DNA of 49,905 nucleotides from the NCBI GenBank assembly GCA_009917455.1, contig QZDS01000034.1:1-49905 (forward strand), written 5' to 3'. The position numbers were made by a program, and so were the translations under genes. Below are positions 35,702 to 43,638 of the stretch, piece after piece (the first letter of the stretch is position 1; every line of letters starts with the position of its first letter). Origin of the DNA: a bacterium 1xD8-48. Its GTDB lineage: Bacteria; Bacillota; Clostridia; Lachnospirales; Lachnospiraceae. The notes below the pieces were generated by a model that was given only the letters and a program-made list of their open reading frames with translations, was not told the origin of the DNA and did no database searches.

Positions 35702-36252
35702 TGTTTTTTCTCCTGATTTTCAAAGGTCTTTTTCGCCTCCCCGCACCATTCCAGATAAGCGCGGCAGGTTTTTATTCCAAACTCCACGGTAAGCAGATAG
35801 TATTTATGGGTTTCATCCTCGTCAAGGCAGGCTTTCAATGCCTGTTCGGCTTTCATCAGATATGCCAGCTCCGTTTCCGTCTTTTCACGGAAAGCCTCAA
35901 TATGCATTATCGCCTGTTCTTCCCCGGACTCGTTTCCAAAAAACAGTTTCAAAAGCGTTTCATAGCGGAGCTCGTCGCGCTCGGCGGGCGCTTTCAGCCA
36001 TGCTTTCAGATATACCCTTCCTGCGTCCGTGATGGTATATATCAGCTTGTTTCTGTTATTTTCCCTCTCCTCCCGCTTATCGGCAAGCCCCCGCTTAACC
36101 AAATCGCTCAGCGTGGGATAAATGCTTCCGTAGCTCGCTCCCCAGAAATATTTCAGGGCCGTGTCCATTCTCTTTTTAATTTCATACCCCGTCAGCTCCT
36201 CGTGGCTGAGCAGACCTAAAATCACACAGTCAAGTTTTTTTTCCGCCGCCAT
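35698..36252 (-). CDS. PadR-family transcriptional regulator
   Basis: A 184-residue regulator. The N-terminal winged helix (LDCVILGLLSHEELTGYEIKKRM, then SYGSIYPTLSDLVKRGL) and the C-terminal dimer helices identify PadR. The start at 36252 has AAGGGG seven bases upstream and overlaps the end of the ferredoxin-like gene by 23 bases. The three genes (NapH-like, PadR, DUF1848) form one unit. The nested palindrome before the first gene is its probable operator. Confidence 0.9.
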   Translation of the reverse strand: MAAEKKLDCVILGLLSHEELTGYEIKKRMDTALKYFWGASYGSIYPTLSDLVKRGLADKREERENNRNKLIYTITDAGRVYLKAWLKAPAERDELRYETLLKLFFGNESGEEQAIMHIEAFREKTETELAYLMKAEQALKACLDEDETHKYYLLTVEFGIKTCRAYLEWCGEAKKTFENQEKKQ

Positions 36253-37015
36253 TGCCATGCCCCTTATCAAAATTCCGCCTGCTTTTCACAGGTCTTACCC
36301 CATACCCTAACGCCTTCGCCGGGCAACTGTCAATACAGGCGCCGCACAAAATGCATTCCAGACTTTGAACGCTACCGTCCTTTATCTCCCTTTCCACATC
36401 AATTCCCATTGGACAGGCCCTCCGGCATTTCCCGCAGGAAACGCACTCCGCCTTTTCATTTTCCCGCACACACAGGCCCGGAAGACGAAGCAGGCGGCGA
36501 AGCTTCATGCCTGCCACCATAAAAGGCGCCATCCAGCAAAAATAATGACAGAAAGCCCTCTTTCCCGAAAGAATCGCCGGCGCCAGAATCAGGCATACAA
36601 TTCCGTAATAAATAAGATAGCTCTGGACAGACGAAATGGAAATCCCCTTTTCCGTTTCAAAGAAAAAATCAACTGCCAGAATCCGTCCCTTTTGCAAATA
36701 GCAAAATAACACCGCCGCCAGCCAAACGACCCAGACGACATATTTTATCCTGTTCCGCCAGCCCTGAACAGGAACCCTTTCGTTCACCGGAAACGCACAT
36801 TCCTGCAGACCTCCCGCCGGACACAGATACGCGCAAAAAAGCCTCCCGAAGGGAATGGACAGCAGGAGCAAAGCTGCAAATACAATAAAGCTCCCGTTAA
36901 CGATTCCGCCAAGCCCCGCATTGATAATTAATGCGGGACTGAAATAGTAAAGCGTAACCGGGAACAGTAAAAGAGAAATTATGAGCGTCAGTTTTCTTAC
37001 CCTTTGTCTTGTCAT
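36230..37015 (-). CDS. NapH/YccM-like membrane polyferredoxin
   Basis: A 261-residue membrane iron-sulfur protein. The helices of the first half carry two conserved cysteine pairs (FCAYLCPAGG, FCHYFCWMAPF). The C-terminal cytoplasmic part holds two 4Fe-4S ferredoxin motifs (CVSCGKCRRACP and CILCGACIDSCP). Relatives relay electrons from quinol or flavin proteins to oxidoreductases. The start at 37015 has GGAGGG eight bases upstream. It is the first gene of the unit with PadR and DUF1848, so it may deliver electrons to the latter; this is inference. Confidence 0.85.
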   Translation of the reverse strand: MTRQRVRKLTLIISLLLFPVTLYYFSPALIINAGLGGIVNGSFIVFAALLLLSIPFGRLFCAYLCPAGGLQECAFPVNERVPVQGWRNRIKYVVWVVWLAAVLFCYLQKGRILAVDFFFETEKGISISSVQSYLIYYGIVCLILAPAILSGKRAFCHYFCWMAPFMVAGMKLRRLLRLPGLCVRENEKAECVSCGKCRRACPMGIDVEREIKDGSVQSLECILCGACIDSCPAKALGYGVRPVKSRRNFDKGHGNGGGKKT

Positions 37016-37026
37016 AGCAAAGCCCT

Positions 37027-37073
37027 CCATATATATCAGTTTGATATATTATATATCACTCTGATATATATGG
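37027..37073 (-). promoter_or_regulatory. 47-bp nested palindrome, probable PadR operator
   Basis: CCATATATATCAG (37027-37039) is mirrored by CTGATATATATGG (37061-37073), a perfect 13-bp arm. The centre GATATAT-T-ATATATC (37043-37057) is a second palindrome. The AT-rich core also supplies TATA-like -10 elements, so binding would block the promoter. It overlaps the ribosome binding region of the NapH-like gene. Confidence 0.75.
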
Positions 37074-37136
37074 CAAGGGCTTTCAATTGTCATTAGCGGA
37101 ATTTAATTCTCCTGACCAGCCAAAACCCCCGGCGCA

Positions 37137-37439
37137 TTATTCGCAAAAGTCAAGACAAAGCCTTATTTCCGTGTAGGGCCTTACCTTCGTGTCCGCCACC
37201 TCCACATGGGCCGGATGAACGCTGTAGCCTTTCAGCGCTTCCTCGCTTTCAAAGGAAGAATCCAGCATCACGTCCGCATTGGAAGATGAGAGTCCGTTTG
37301 CCTGCACCTTAATATCCAGAAGCCCCGGAATTTTTCCCTTTAAGCCCTCCAGCCCTTCTTTGATGCCGGCTTTCACCCGCTCCTTTTCCTCCCCTGTAAG
37401 AGTTTCTTTGAGTTTCCATAGAATAATGTGCTTTACCAT
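37137..37439 (-). CDS. Dabb-family protein
   Basis: A 100-residue Dabb domain protein starting MVKHIILWKLKE, with IPGLLDIKVQANGLSSSNADVML and VAEVADTKV-like C-terminal strands (HVEVADTKVRPYTEIRLCLDF). Its dimeric ferredoxin-like fold is common, and the ligand is unknown. It stands alone between the PadR unit and the RpiR regulator, and is a different lineage from the Dabb copy at 19523-19813. Confidence 0.85.
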   Translation of the reverse strand: MVKHIILWKLKETLTGEEKERVKAGIKEGLEGLKGKIPGLLDIKVQANGLSSSNADVMLDSSFESEEALKGYSVHPAHVEVADTKVRPYTEIRLCLDFCE

Positions 37440-37664
37440 CTCTCCGTTTTTCCTTTCTTTTTATATGTCCAGAGAATCAAATATTCCCCTGTTTTTACTC
37501 CTGCTCCTTAAATCTCATTTTATCAGAACCGGTAAATATTGCAAGAAATTATCATAACGGCGCACAGCGGTCCTTAAACCTGAAACGGCAAATACATGGG
37601 CGAAAGCCGTCGCCCCCTTTATCGATATGCAAAAGCTAATACCTCAAAGCCATCTGTCTGCCGA
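37440..37664. other. Intergenic spacer before the rpiR-like gene
   Basis: No gene was seen. A small hairpin GGGCGA/TCGCCC (37598-37615) is present but lacks a T-run on either side. Confidence 0.4.
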
Positions 37665-37693
37665 TTGTAAATAAGGCAGAATCTATGTATAAT
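37665..37693 (+). promoter_or_regulatory. Promoter of the RpiR-type regulator
   Basis: TTGTAA (37665-37670) and a consensus TATAAT (37688-37693) are 17 bases apart. The start codon is at 37808, so the leader is about 110 bases long and holds paired segments. Confidence 0.65.
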
Positions 37694-37702
37694 CAAGTCA
37701 TC

Positions 37703-37782
37703 CCCGCCTGCAGGCAGTCGCACGGTCTCTGCGACAGTCGCCAAATGGATGCTCTGCATCCGCCTGACTCATTGCTCGCGGG
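37703..37782 (+). ncRNA. Candidate structured leader of the RpiR-type gene
   Basis: CCCGC (37703-37707) can pair with GCGGG (37778-37782) and enclose two perfect hairpins: GTCGCA/TGCGAC (37717-37735) and GGATGC-TCT-GCATCC (37747-37761). The closed multi-stem plan ends 25 bases before the start codon and just upstream of GGAGG. It matches no riboswitch class that I recognise. Confidence 0.4.
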
Positions 37783-37807
37783 AATAAAGACCTTGGAGGA
37801 ATCCCCC

Positions 37808-38521
37808 ATGTTTTCCTATGAAGAAATTTGTAAATTCAATGAAACGGATATGTCGATTTACAAATATATCGTTTCAAATGTCGATAAGATTCAATATATG
37901 ACAATCAGAGAGCTTGCCGGAGCGCTTTCCGTATCGACCTCCACCATTCTGCGTTTTTGCAGTAAAAACAACTTTGACGGCTATTCCGAATTTAAAAGAG
38001 CCCTGAAAAAGGAACTCTCTGCACAGAATACTCCAAAACCACTGGCGGATTTACAGGAACTTTCAGGATTTTTTGCAAGGACAAATTCTGGCGCCTTTGA
38101 AAAAAAGCTGCTGTTTGCAGTAGATGCCATCAGGAAATCCGACCTGACGATTTTTATCGGCATGGGTTCCTCCGGCACACTGGCCAAATACGGAGCAAGA
38201 TATTTTTCCAATCTGGGACATTTTGCGGTGGGGCTGGAAGACGCTCTTTATCCTGTCGAGGCTTTCAATTGTAAAAATACCGTTGTTATTGCCCTGTCAG
38301 AAAGTGGTGAAACCCGGAAACTGATTGAAACAATCCATCACTTTAAGCAGAAGAAATGCTGTGTTCTGAGCATTACCAACTCATCTTCGTCAACTCTGGC
38401 ACAGATATCTGACTGGAATTTTTCCTATCATTTAAATTCCAGACATGTATTCGGAGAATATATTGCAACTACCCAGGTTCCCGTCATATTTCTCATTGAA
38501 GCGCTGGCAGGAAGAATATAA
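37808..38521 (+). CDS. MurR/RpiR-family regulator
   Basis: A 237-residue regulator of sugar metabolism. The N-terminal helix-turn-helix (MTIRELAGALSVSTSTILRFCSKN) and the C-terminal SIS sugar-phosphate domain (GMGSSGTLAKYGARYFSNLG, VIALSESGETRKLIE) are complete. It binds a phosphorylated sugar as signal. The start at 37808 has GGAGG eight bases upstream; a longer frame to 37685 runs through the leader. It is followed by a sugar acetyltransferase that may be a target. Confidence 0.9.
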   Translation: MFSYEEICKFNETDMSIYKYIVSNVDKIQYMTIRELAGALSVSTSTILRFCSKNNFDGYSEFKRALKKELSAQNTPKPLADLQELSGFFARTNSGAFEKKLLFAVDAIRKSDLTIFIGMGSSGTLAKYGARYFSNLGHFAVGLEDALYPVEAFNCKNTVVIALSESGETRKLIETIHHFKQKKCCVLSITNSSSSTLAQISDWNFSYHLNSRHVFGEYIATTQVPVIFLIEALAGRI

Positions 38522-38529
38522 AGGAACAG

Positions 38530-38566
38530 CCTGTTACTTGTCTGGTAACAGGGATTTTCCTATAAT
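38530..38566 (+). promoter_or_regulatory. Promoter with the -35 inside an inverted repeat
   Basis: CCTGTTAC (38530-38537) is mirrored by GTAACAGG (38545-38552). The TTGTCT -35 (38538-38543) sits in the loop, and a consensus TATAAT is at 38561-38566 with a 17-base spacer. A repressor on the repeat would block RNA polymerase; the RpiR-type protein is the obvious candidate. The repeat might also act as a weak terminator of the rpiR-like gene. Confidence 0.65.
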
Positions 38567-38598
38567 ACAATCAAAACCAACATGAAGCGAGGATAATT

Positions 38599-39213
38599 AT
38601 GACCGAATTAGAGAAATGCATGGCCGGACAATACTATGACTGCCACGACGAAATTTTTCTGGAATTTAAAAGAAATGCCCGGAAGCTTTTGAAAGACTAC
38701 CACGAACTTGCCTATGAGCAGAAAGAGGAAAAGAGAAGCATCTTACAGCAGTTATTCGGAAGCATCGGCTCCAACGTGTCCGTAGGGCTTCCCTTTATCT
38801 GCGACTATGGCAGAAATATCTATCTGGGAGACAACGTGTCTGTCAACATGAACTGCACCTTTGTTGACTGCAACAAAATCACAATCGGAAGCAACGTACT
38901 GATTGCATCGAATGTACAGCTCTATACGGCCGCCCATCCCGTGGAGCTGGCAGAAAGGCTCACCCCGGACTGGAAGCACGAAACGGGAGAATATTTCTGC
39001 CGCACCTATGCGCTGCCCATTACCATCGGAAACGGCTGCTGGCTGGGAGGCGGCGTGATTGTGCTTCCGGGAGTGACCATCGGCGACGGCTCGGTTATCG
39101 GCGCAGGAAGCGTCGTCACAAGAGATATTCCGGCGTCATCCGTAGCTGTAGGCAATCCCTGCCGGGTGATTCGGGAGATTAACATCTTCCCCCGCGCTAT
39201 AATGCATTTATAG
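38599..39213 (+). CDS. Maltose/galactoside O-acetyltransferase-like (Maa/LacA)
   Basis: A 204-residue left-handed beta-helix acetyltransferase. The N-terminal Maa-type domain (CMAGQYYDCHDEIFLEFKRNA) is followed by hexapeptide repeats (ITIGSNVLIASNVQLYTAAHPV, VLPGVTIGDGSVIGAGSVV). The catalytic His lies in TAAHPV. It transfers acetyl from acetyl-CoA to sugars, probably to divert non-metabolisable sugars. GCGAGGA precedes ATG. It overlaps the end of a minus-strand gene by 17 bases. Confidence 0.9.
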   Translation: MTELEKCMAGQYYDCHDEIFLEFKRNARKLLKDYHELAYEQKEEKRSILQQLFGSIGSNVSVGLPFICDYGRNIYLGDNVSVNMNCTFVDCNKITIGSNVLIASNVQLYTAAHPVELAERLTPDWKHETGEYFCRTYALPITIGNGCWLGGGVIVLPGVTIGDGSVIGAGSVVTRDIPASSVAVGNPCRVIREINIFPRAIMHL

Positions 39214-39577
39214 CGGCGTCAGTTCCGAAAGGAGTGCGGTTTTCCGTATCGCCGGTGTCTCGGTTCACACTTTGATTACTCCGGAGGAACACTCGGCGGC
39301 TGGCGCTGTCTTTTACTGGCCGCACAACCCTCGCCGCATAAATCCGGTTCCCGTATTCCGCCAGAGACCTTTCACCGTCTTTTTGCGGGTCCATGCAGTA
39401 AAACTCTCCATCCTGCGGCATTATTTCCTTCTTCGCATGCACCGCAACGCTTCCCCGAACACGCAGCGCAAGGAAAACCCCCGCTGCCAAAATCAGTAGC
39501 AGCACAATCCCGACCGGATATAAAATCCGCCTCCTGCCCCGGCACGTTCTTTTATCCCATGCATCATTTCTGCTCAT
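39197..39577 (-). CDS. Hypothetical single-helix membrane protein
   Basis: A 126-residue protein with a basic N-terminal part (KRTCRGRRR), one hydrophobic helix (VGIVLLLILAAGVFLAL) and a mostly polar C-terminal part of about 75 residues. I do not recognise it. GGAGA lies nine bases before the ATG at 39577; a longer frame to 39700 also exists. The overlap with the acetyltransferase gene reduces confidence, but the helix and the ribosome binding site favour a real gene. Confidence 0.45.
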   Translation of the reverse strand: MSRNDAWDKRTCRGRRRILYPVGIVLLLILAAGVFLALRVRGSVAVHAKKEIMPQDGEFYCMDPQKDGERSLAEYGNRIYAARVVRPVKDSASRRVFLRSNQSVNRDTGDTENRTPFGTDAAINAL

Positions 39578-39701
39578 ATACGCTATTCTCCTGCCGCCCC
39601 CTGATACTCCTGTATTTTGCTCTTTCCGCCTCAACATAATAATAGTATAATGGATTTCACCGCGATACAAGACCTGGCAGCCAAATATAAGGAAATTCAT
39701 T

Positions 39702-39840
39702 ATGAGAAAAGTAAAAATTACTGTAATAAGAAAAGAATTCTACCCTGATTTTGCAGACAAATTTTTATCGGACGGAAAAGATGCCGGAGGGCTTCTGCCC
39801 ATGGGCGTGGATTGATATTTACCATATAGAAGCGATTACT
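39702..39840 (+). pseudogene. TIGR04076-family protein with internal deletion
   Basis: The start MRKVKITVIRKEFYPDFAD and LSDGKDA match the N-terminus of TIGR04076 proteins (about 90-110 residues). The frame then ends quickly (GGLLPMGVD, stop), but another frame across the same bases reads PEGFCPWAWIDIY, which is the conserved later part. The middle, with its cysteine-bearing segment, is missing. The junction lies in GATGCCGG (39780-39787), which fits both sides. The remnant converges on the FtsX-type permease gene. Confidence 0.7.
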
Positions 39841-40984
39841 CAAGCATGATTTCCTTCACAGATATTTTTCTTATCTTTTCTGAATAAATGCGCATTATCA
39901 GTTCATATATCACAAGGAAAGCCGACAGAGAAATCAACATCACCGGAACATCAAACTCATATGCCGGGACGCCGGGAATATCCCTGAACACAATATCCAC
40001 CATCATTCGAAGCAGCCCGTACTGGTATCCCGTTCCGATGGCAAAGCCCACATAGGCCAGCGGCCGATACCCGCCAAGCACCGCTTTGCAGCATTCCTCC
40101 TGCGAATAACCAAACACACGCATCATCGCAATGGTTTTTGTATTCCCCCTGATTACCGTTGTTATGGCAAGAAACAGCGTCGTGCAGGCCAGTACCAGTC
40201 CAATCAGCAGCATCATTGCGCCCATCATGACGCCTGACAGTTCCTTCATACTAAATGACATTTGTGTCATTGATGAAAAACAGAAAGAGGCAAACACGAT
40301 AAAAAACACGAGCGTTTTCTTGCTTTTTAATGTGTTTTTCTTAAGGTCTGCCGTAAATTCCCTGTCGGAATCTCTTTCTTTTCCGCGCCTTTTTGCTTTC
40401 CCGGAATGCTGAAAGCTGTCCCTCAAAAGGGCCAGCGCCGGTTTTCTGAGCTGAAAGCCTGCGTAAGCCACTGCAAGAGCCGCAAAGGCAGCCGTCGGTA
40501 CAATCACCAGCCCTGCGAGCAGTACCGGGTGAAAATGTATCAGAATTTCCGGCAGAATTTTATCCTCATTCTGAATTTCATAAAACAGAGGCATCAGAAG
40601 GAACGCTCCCCCGAACCCTAATGCTGTTCCAATCAAGATACTGACTCCAAACACCCCGAAGTTCCTGGCAATCTGCAGATTGGAGTATCCCAAAGCCTTT
40701 AATATCCCCAGCTCCTTCCTGTGGGTGTCTATGTAATGCCTGATATAAAAAAGCAGCATAACCACTGATGTGGCAAGCAGGCATCCCCCGCTGACGATAC
40801 TGACCACCTTTGCGGCCGAAACCTGAGCCTCATAAAATGCCAGCGTCTGCGGCATTGTGATTTCCTCTTTTATTCCGGCAATATCCATATTGAAGTTCAG
40901 AAACATTGTGCACACAAGCACGGCGCAGAAAGCAATAATTGAAACTCCCGTAAGCTTTGCCGCATCCTTTATTCCTACTACCAT
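39836..40984 (-). CDS. FtsX-type ABC permease
   Basis: A 382-residue permease with about eight helices in two FtsX-like units: the first has HRKELGILKALGYSNLQIA near residue 90, the second has KTIAMMRVFGYSQEECC near residue 280. There is no large extracellular domain, so it is one of the short MacB-like forms. GGGGGA precedes ATG. It lies 57 bases after the ATP-binding gene and is probably its partner. Confidence 0.85.
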   Translation of the reverse strand: MVVGIKDAAKLTGVSIIAFCAVLVCTMFLNFNMDIAGIKEEITMPQTLAFYEAQVSAAKVVSIVSGGCLLATSVVMLLFYIRHYIDTHRKELGILKALGYSNLQIARNFGVFGVSILIGTALGFGGAFLLMPLFYEIQNEDKILPEILIHFHPVLLAGLVIVPTAAFAALAVAYAGFQLRKPALALLRDSFQHSGKAKRRGKERDSDREFTADLKKNTLKSKKTLVFFIVFASFCFSSMTQMSFSMKELSGVMMGAMMLLIGLVLACTTLFLAITTVIRGNTKTIAMMRVFGYSQEECCKAVLGGYRPLAYVGFAIGTGYQYGLLRMMVDIVFRDIPGVPAYEFDVPVMLISLSAFLVIYELIMRIYSEKIRKISVKEIMLE

Positions 40985-41041
40985 AGCAATCCCCCATTCC
41001 CCTCGCCGGAAAAAACGGCTGTGGAAAATCTTTTTACAATA

Positions 41042-41734
41042 TTACCAGCCGATTTCATACGCGCTTTTCTGTACTTTGTTTGTATAAATATCAGAAATTT
41101 TCCCGCTGTTCATCCTGATAACCGTGTCCGCCATCTCTGCAATATTCTGATTATGGGTGACCATGACAATGGTAAATCCATATTCTTCGTGCAGCCTGCA
41201 AATATAATCAAGCACCTGCCGCCCTGTCTGCTCGTCCAGCGCGCCTGTGGGCTCGTCGAGAAACAGCACCTTCGGCCTTTTGGCCAGAGCTCTTGCAACA
41301 GATACTCTCTGCTGCTCGCCTCCCGAAAGCTCGGAGGGATATTTGTGCTGCTTTTCCCCAAGCCCTACTGCCTCGATAATTTTCTTATATTCCTTATTCG
41401 ACGCCAAATCCGCCCCCATTTTCACATTCCGGGCAACATCCATATCAGGCAGCAGATAGTACTGCTGGAAAATAAATCCGATATTTTCCCTGCGAAACCT
41501 TGTCAACATACTGTCGGAAAGGCCCGTGATATCCGTTCCGTCATAAATCACCCCGCCGCCCTCCGGCGTTTCCAGACCTGAAAGCACATTCAGCAGGGTT
41601 GATTTTCCTGAACCGGAAGCGCCCAAAATTACGGCGAAATCCCCGTCCTCGATTTTCAGACTGATATTTTTAAGCACCTGAAACCGGCTTTCTCCGTTTC
41701 CGTAAAACTTTGTAATTCCTTTTGCCTCAATCAC
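41042..41734 (-). CDS. LolD/MacB-type ABC ATP-binding protein
   Basis: A 230-residue ATPase: Walker A GASGSGKST near 41-49, Q-loop FIFQQYYLLP, signature LSGGEQQRVSVARAL, Walker B VLFLDEPTGALD and switch His VTHNQNIA. This type drives FtsX-like permeases that move substrates at the outer face. It overlaps the TetR gene by eight bases upstream and precedes the permease, so the three form one operon. Confidence 0.92.
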   Translation of the reverse strand: MIEAKGITKFYGNGESRFQVLKNISLKIEDGDFAVILGASGSGKSTLLNVLSGLETPEGGGVIYDGTDITGLSDSMLTRFRRENIGFIFQQYYLLPDMDVARNVKMGADLASNKEYKKIIEAVGLGEKQHKYPSELSGGEQQRVSVARALAKRPKVLFLDEPTGALDEQTGRQVLDYICRLHEEYGFTIVMVTHNQNIAEMADTVIRMNSGKISDIYTNKVQKSAYEIGW

Positions 41735-42308
41735 TGTCCTGTTCCCCCTTCACCTTATTAAGCAGGCTGACAAACACCTCTGTCATCATCTCACTGATTT
41801 CCTCTCCCGTAAAACTGCACATCTTTGTGGCGCACAAGGCCGCTATCCCGTGCGTATAAATCCACAAATGCCGGTACAGCTTTTCCGCAGCTGCGCCCTT
41901 AATCCCATAGCCGGAGGTAATAGATGAAAGAATGCTTTCGTAGCTCTCGTCTATCAGCGGCAGTACGCTTCCGATACCGGGAACGGCGTCCTGCTCTGTC
42001 ATGAAAAGAAGCTGAAACAGCTTCGGCTCGTTCATGGCAAAGAGAATATACTGCGTTCCGACTCCCTTAAAAGCCATTTTTTCGGAAAGTCCCTTTTTCA
42101 CATATTCCCTGTAAAGCGCTCTGGCCGCTTTCACCGTATCCCGTTTTACCTCCTCCATACTCTCATAAACGGTAAATATGGGGCAGGCCGAGCTCCCCAG
42201 CTTCTTTCCCAGGGCTCTTGCGGTCAGGCTTTCCGCGCTTTCCTCCCGGATGATATTAAGCGCGGCTTCGACGACCTGTCCTTTCGTAAATCTTGCTTTC
42301 GGCGGCAT
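41727..42308 (-). CDS. TetR/AcrR-family regulator
   Basis: A 193-residue regulator. The N-terminal helix-turn-helix (RFTKGQVVEAALNIIREESAESLTARALGKKLG) and the helical ligand domain are typical. It probably represses its own operon with the ABC exporter. The ATG at 42308 follows GGGAG at nine bases; a GTG three codons upstream is the alternative start. The repeated CGTTCTA motif upstream is a likely operator. Confidence 0.88.
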   Translation of the reverse strand: MPPKARFTKGQVVEAALNIIREESAESLTARALGKKLGSSACPIFTVYESMEEVKRDTVKAARALYREYVKKGLSEKMAFKGVGTQYILFAMNEPKLFQLLFMTEQDAVPGIGSVLPLIDESYESILSSITSGYGIKGAAAEKLYRHLWIYTHGIAALCATKMCSFTGEEISEMMTEVFVSLLNKVKGEQDSD

Positions 42309-42339
42309 GATTTGCACTCCCTTCCCTTTCTAAAACAAT

Positions 42340-42360
42340 CGTTCTATAACATTCGTTCTA
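42340..42360 (-). promoter_or_regulatory. Repeated CGTTCTA motif, probable TetR operator
   Basis: CGTTCTA occurs at 42340-42346 and 42354-42360, 14 bases apart and in the same direction, with similar flanks (AAT/ATT before). It lies 32-52 bases before the TetR start, in the promoter region. Confidence 0.4.
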
Positions 42361-42414
42361 AATATATACCTGTTAATACCGGAAGTCAATAGAGAAAAAC
42401 AAAAAAATGCGCTT

Positions 42415-43623
42415 TTACCTGTTTTGCATTTTTCTCAAATAATCATAAGAATAAATCTTCCTCCCGTATTGCAGGTCATGTAAAAATGCAATCTTAGTTC
42501 GATAAGCCCTTACCAGTTTTGTGACTGTTTCATCATTGCCCGCCGTATCTTTCATAAACAGGTCGTAAACCTCTGCGTCTGAGGGAAGTAAACTGAGGTC
42601 CACCAGCTTTGGGTCCGTCACATATTTTAAAAGCTCTTTCTCATATTTTTTAAACGAGGTCACTTTAATATCGAGCAGGCCGGAATCGGCTTTTATAAGA
42701 TTCGTATTATAAAACATACTGTTACCACTGTCAAAGATTGGCGCCGGTTTGATGAACCGGTACGTTTTACTGTCCCTTATTACGCCGAAATTGTTCAGAT
42801 GTCTGTCAGTGTTAGTGATTATAAAGTCCGTCAGTATCTGATATTCCATAAACGCTCTGAGGTAATCCTTATCTATGCCGTGCTCTCCGCAATACTGTAT
42901 ATAGGTCTCATAATAATTGCTTTCATTGGATTTTCTGATACTCTTTACAATATCGATTGCCGGTATAAACTCCGTACCTATGTCCGTAAAATTCGGGCAG
43001 ATGCATCCGGTAATCAGTTGTCCATCCGATGATATTTCAATTAATTCATATGGGGTATATTCAAATTTATTTTGTCTTTTATGTATTTCTGCCGCAAGGA
43101 CTTCACTTAAGCTTTGTCTGCATGTATTATTGTAGTTGCCTTTTACAAGTCTTCTTGTGCCAAAGGCGTCTATAATCCATTTTTTCTTAAGGTCGCCCTT
43201 TAAGGATGCGCTTGGTATAAAGTTTGTTTTTCCTGCTATACTTTTTATATCGTCTCTTAAGTCAAGGGAAAACTTTGACATGAAGTCATTTTCATATAAG
43301 TTAATATTTTCCCATTTATAATCGCTGTCCTTTGGGCATATCCAGTAATGGTCTGAAAGCGACAGTCCTAAATTGTCAAGCATATAGTCGATAGTGCTTC
43401 CGGAATTCATCCTTGTTAAATCCGTCTGTATATTCTGCCTTGTTACGGGAATCCCTCTGTTCATAATCCATTCGGCAGTCTTATTCTCAACTGTTTTTGA
43501 GGATATTTCAAGAAAAGGCAGTCTGTCTGTTGAATTTTTATTGATTACCACTGCCGTAATGCCCTGATTCTCATATTCAAATAACGCCAGCTTTTCGTTT
43601 TCATGCATCAAAAAATAAATCAT
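42415..43623 (-). CDS. HipA-like protein kinase
   Basis: A 402-residue kinase-like protein of the HipA superfamily. The C-terminal half carries the catalytic loop ITNTDRHLNNFG (Asp273, Asn278) and the metal-binding APIFDSGNS (Asp298). A Lys-rich ATP-binding segment (LKGDLKKKWI) lies near 142-150. The N-terminal 110 residues differ from HipA and may bind the partner or target. It is AT-rich compared with its neighbours. The start has GGGGAG upstream, and the gene lies 15 bases after a small partner gene. A toxin role (phosphorylating a translation factor) is known for HipA; here it is inference. Confidence 0.75.
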   Translation of the reverse strand: MIYFLMHENEKLALFEYENQGITAVVINKNSTDRLPFLEISSKTVENKTAEWIMNRGIPVTRQNIQTDLTRMNSGSTIDYMLDNLGLSLSDHYWICPKDSDYKWENINLYENDFMSKFSLDLRDDIKSIAGKTNFIPSASLKGDLKKKWIIDAFGTRRLVKGNYNNTCRQSLSEVLAAEIHKRQNKFEYTPYELIEISSDGQLITGCICPNFTDIGTEFIPAIDIVKSIRKSNESNYYETYIQYCGEHGIDKDYLRAFMEYQILTDFIITNTDRHLNNFGVIRDSKTYRFIKPAPIFDSGNSMFYNTNLIKADSGLLDIKVTSFKKYEKELLKYVTDPKLVDLSLLPSDAEVYDLFMKDTAGNDETVTKLVRAYRTKIAFLHDLQYGRKIYSYDYLRKMQNR

Positions 43624-43638
43624 TATTTTCTCCCCGGC

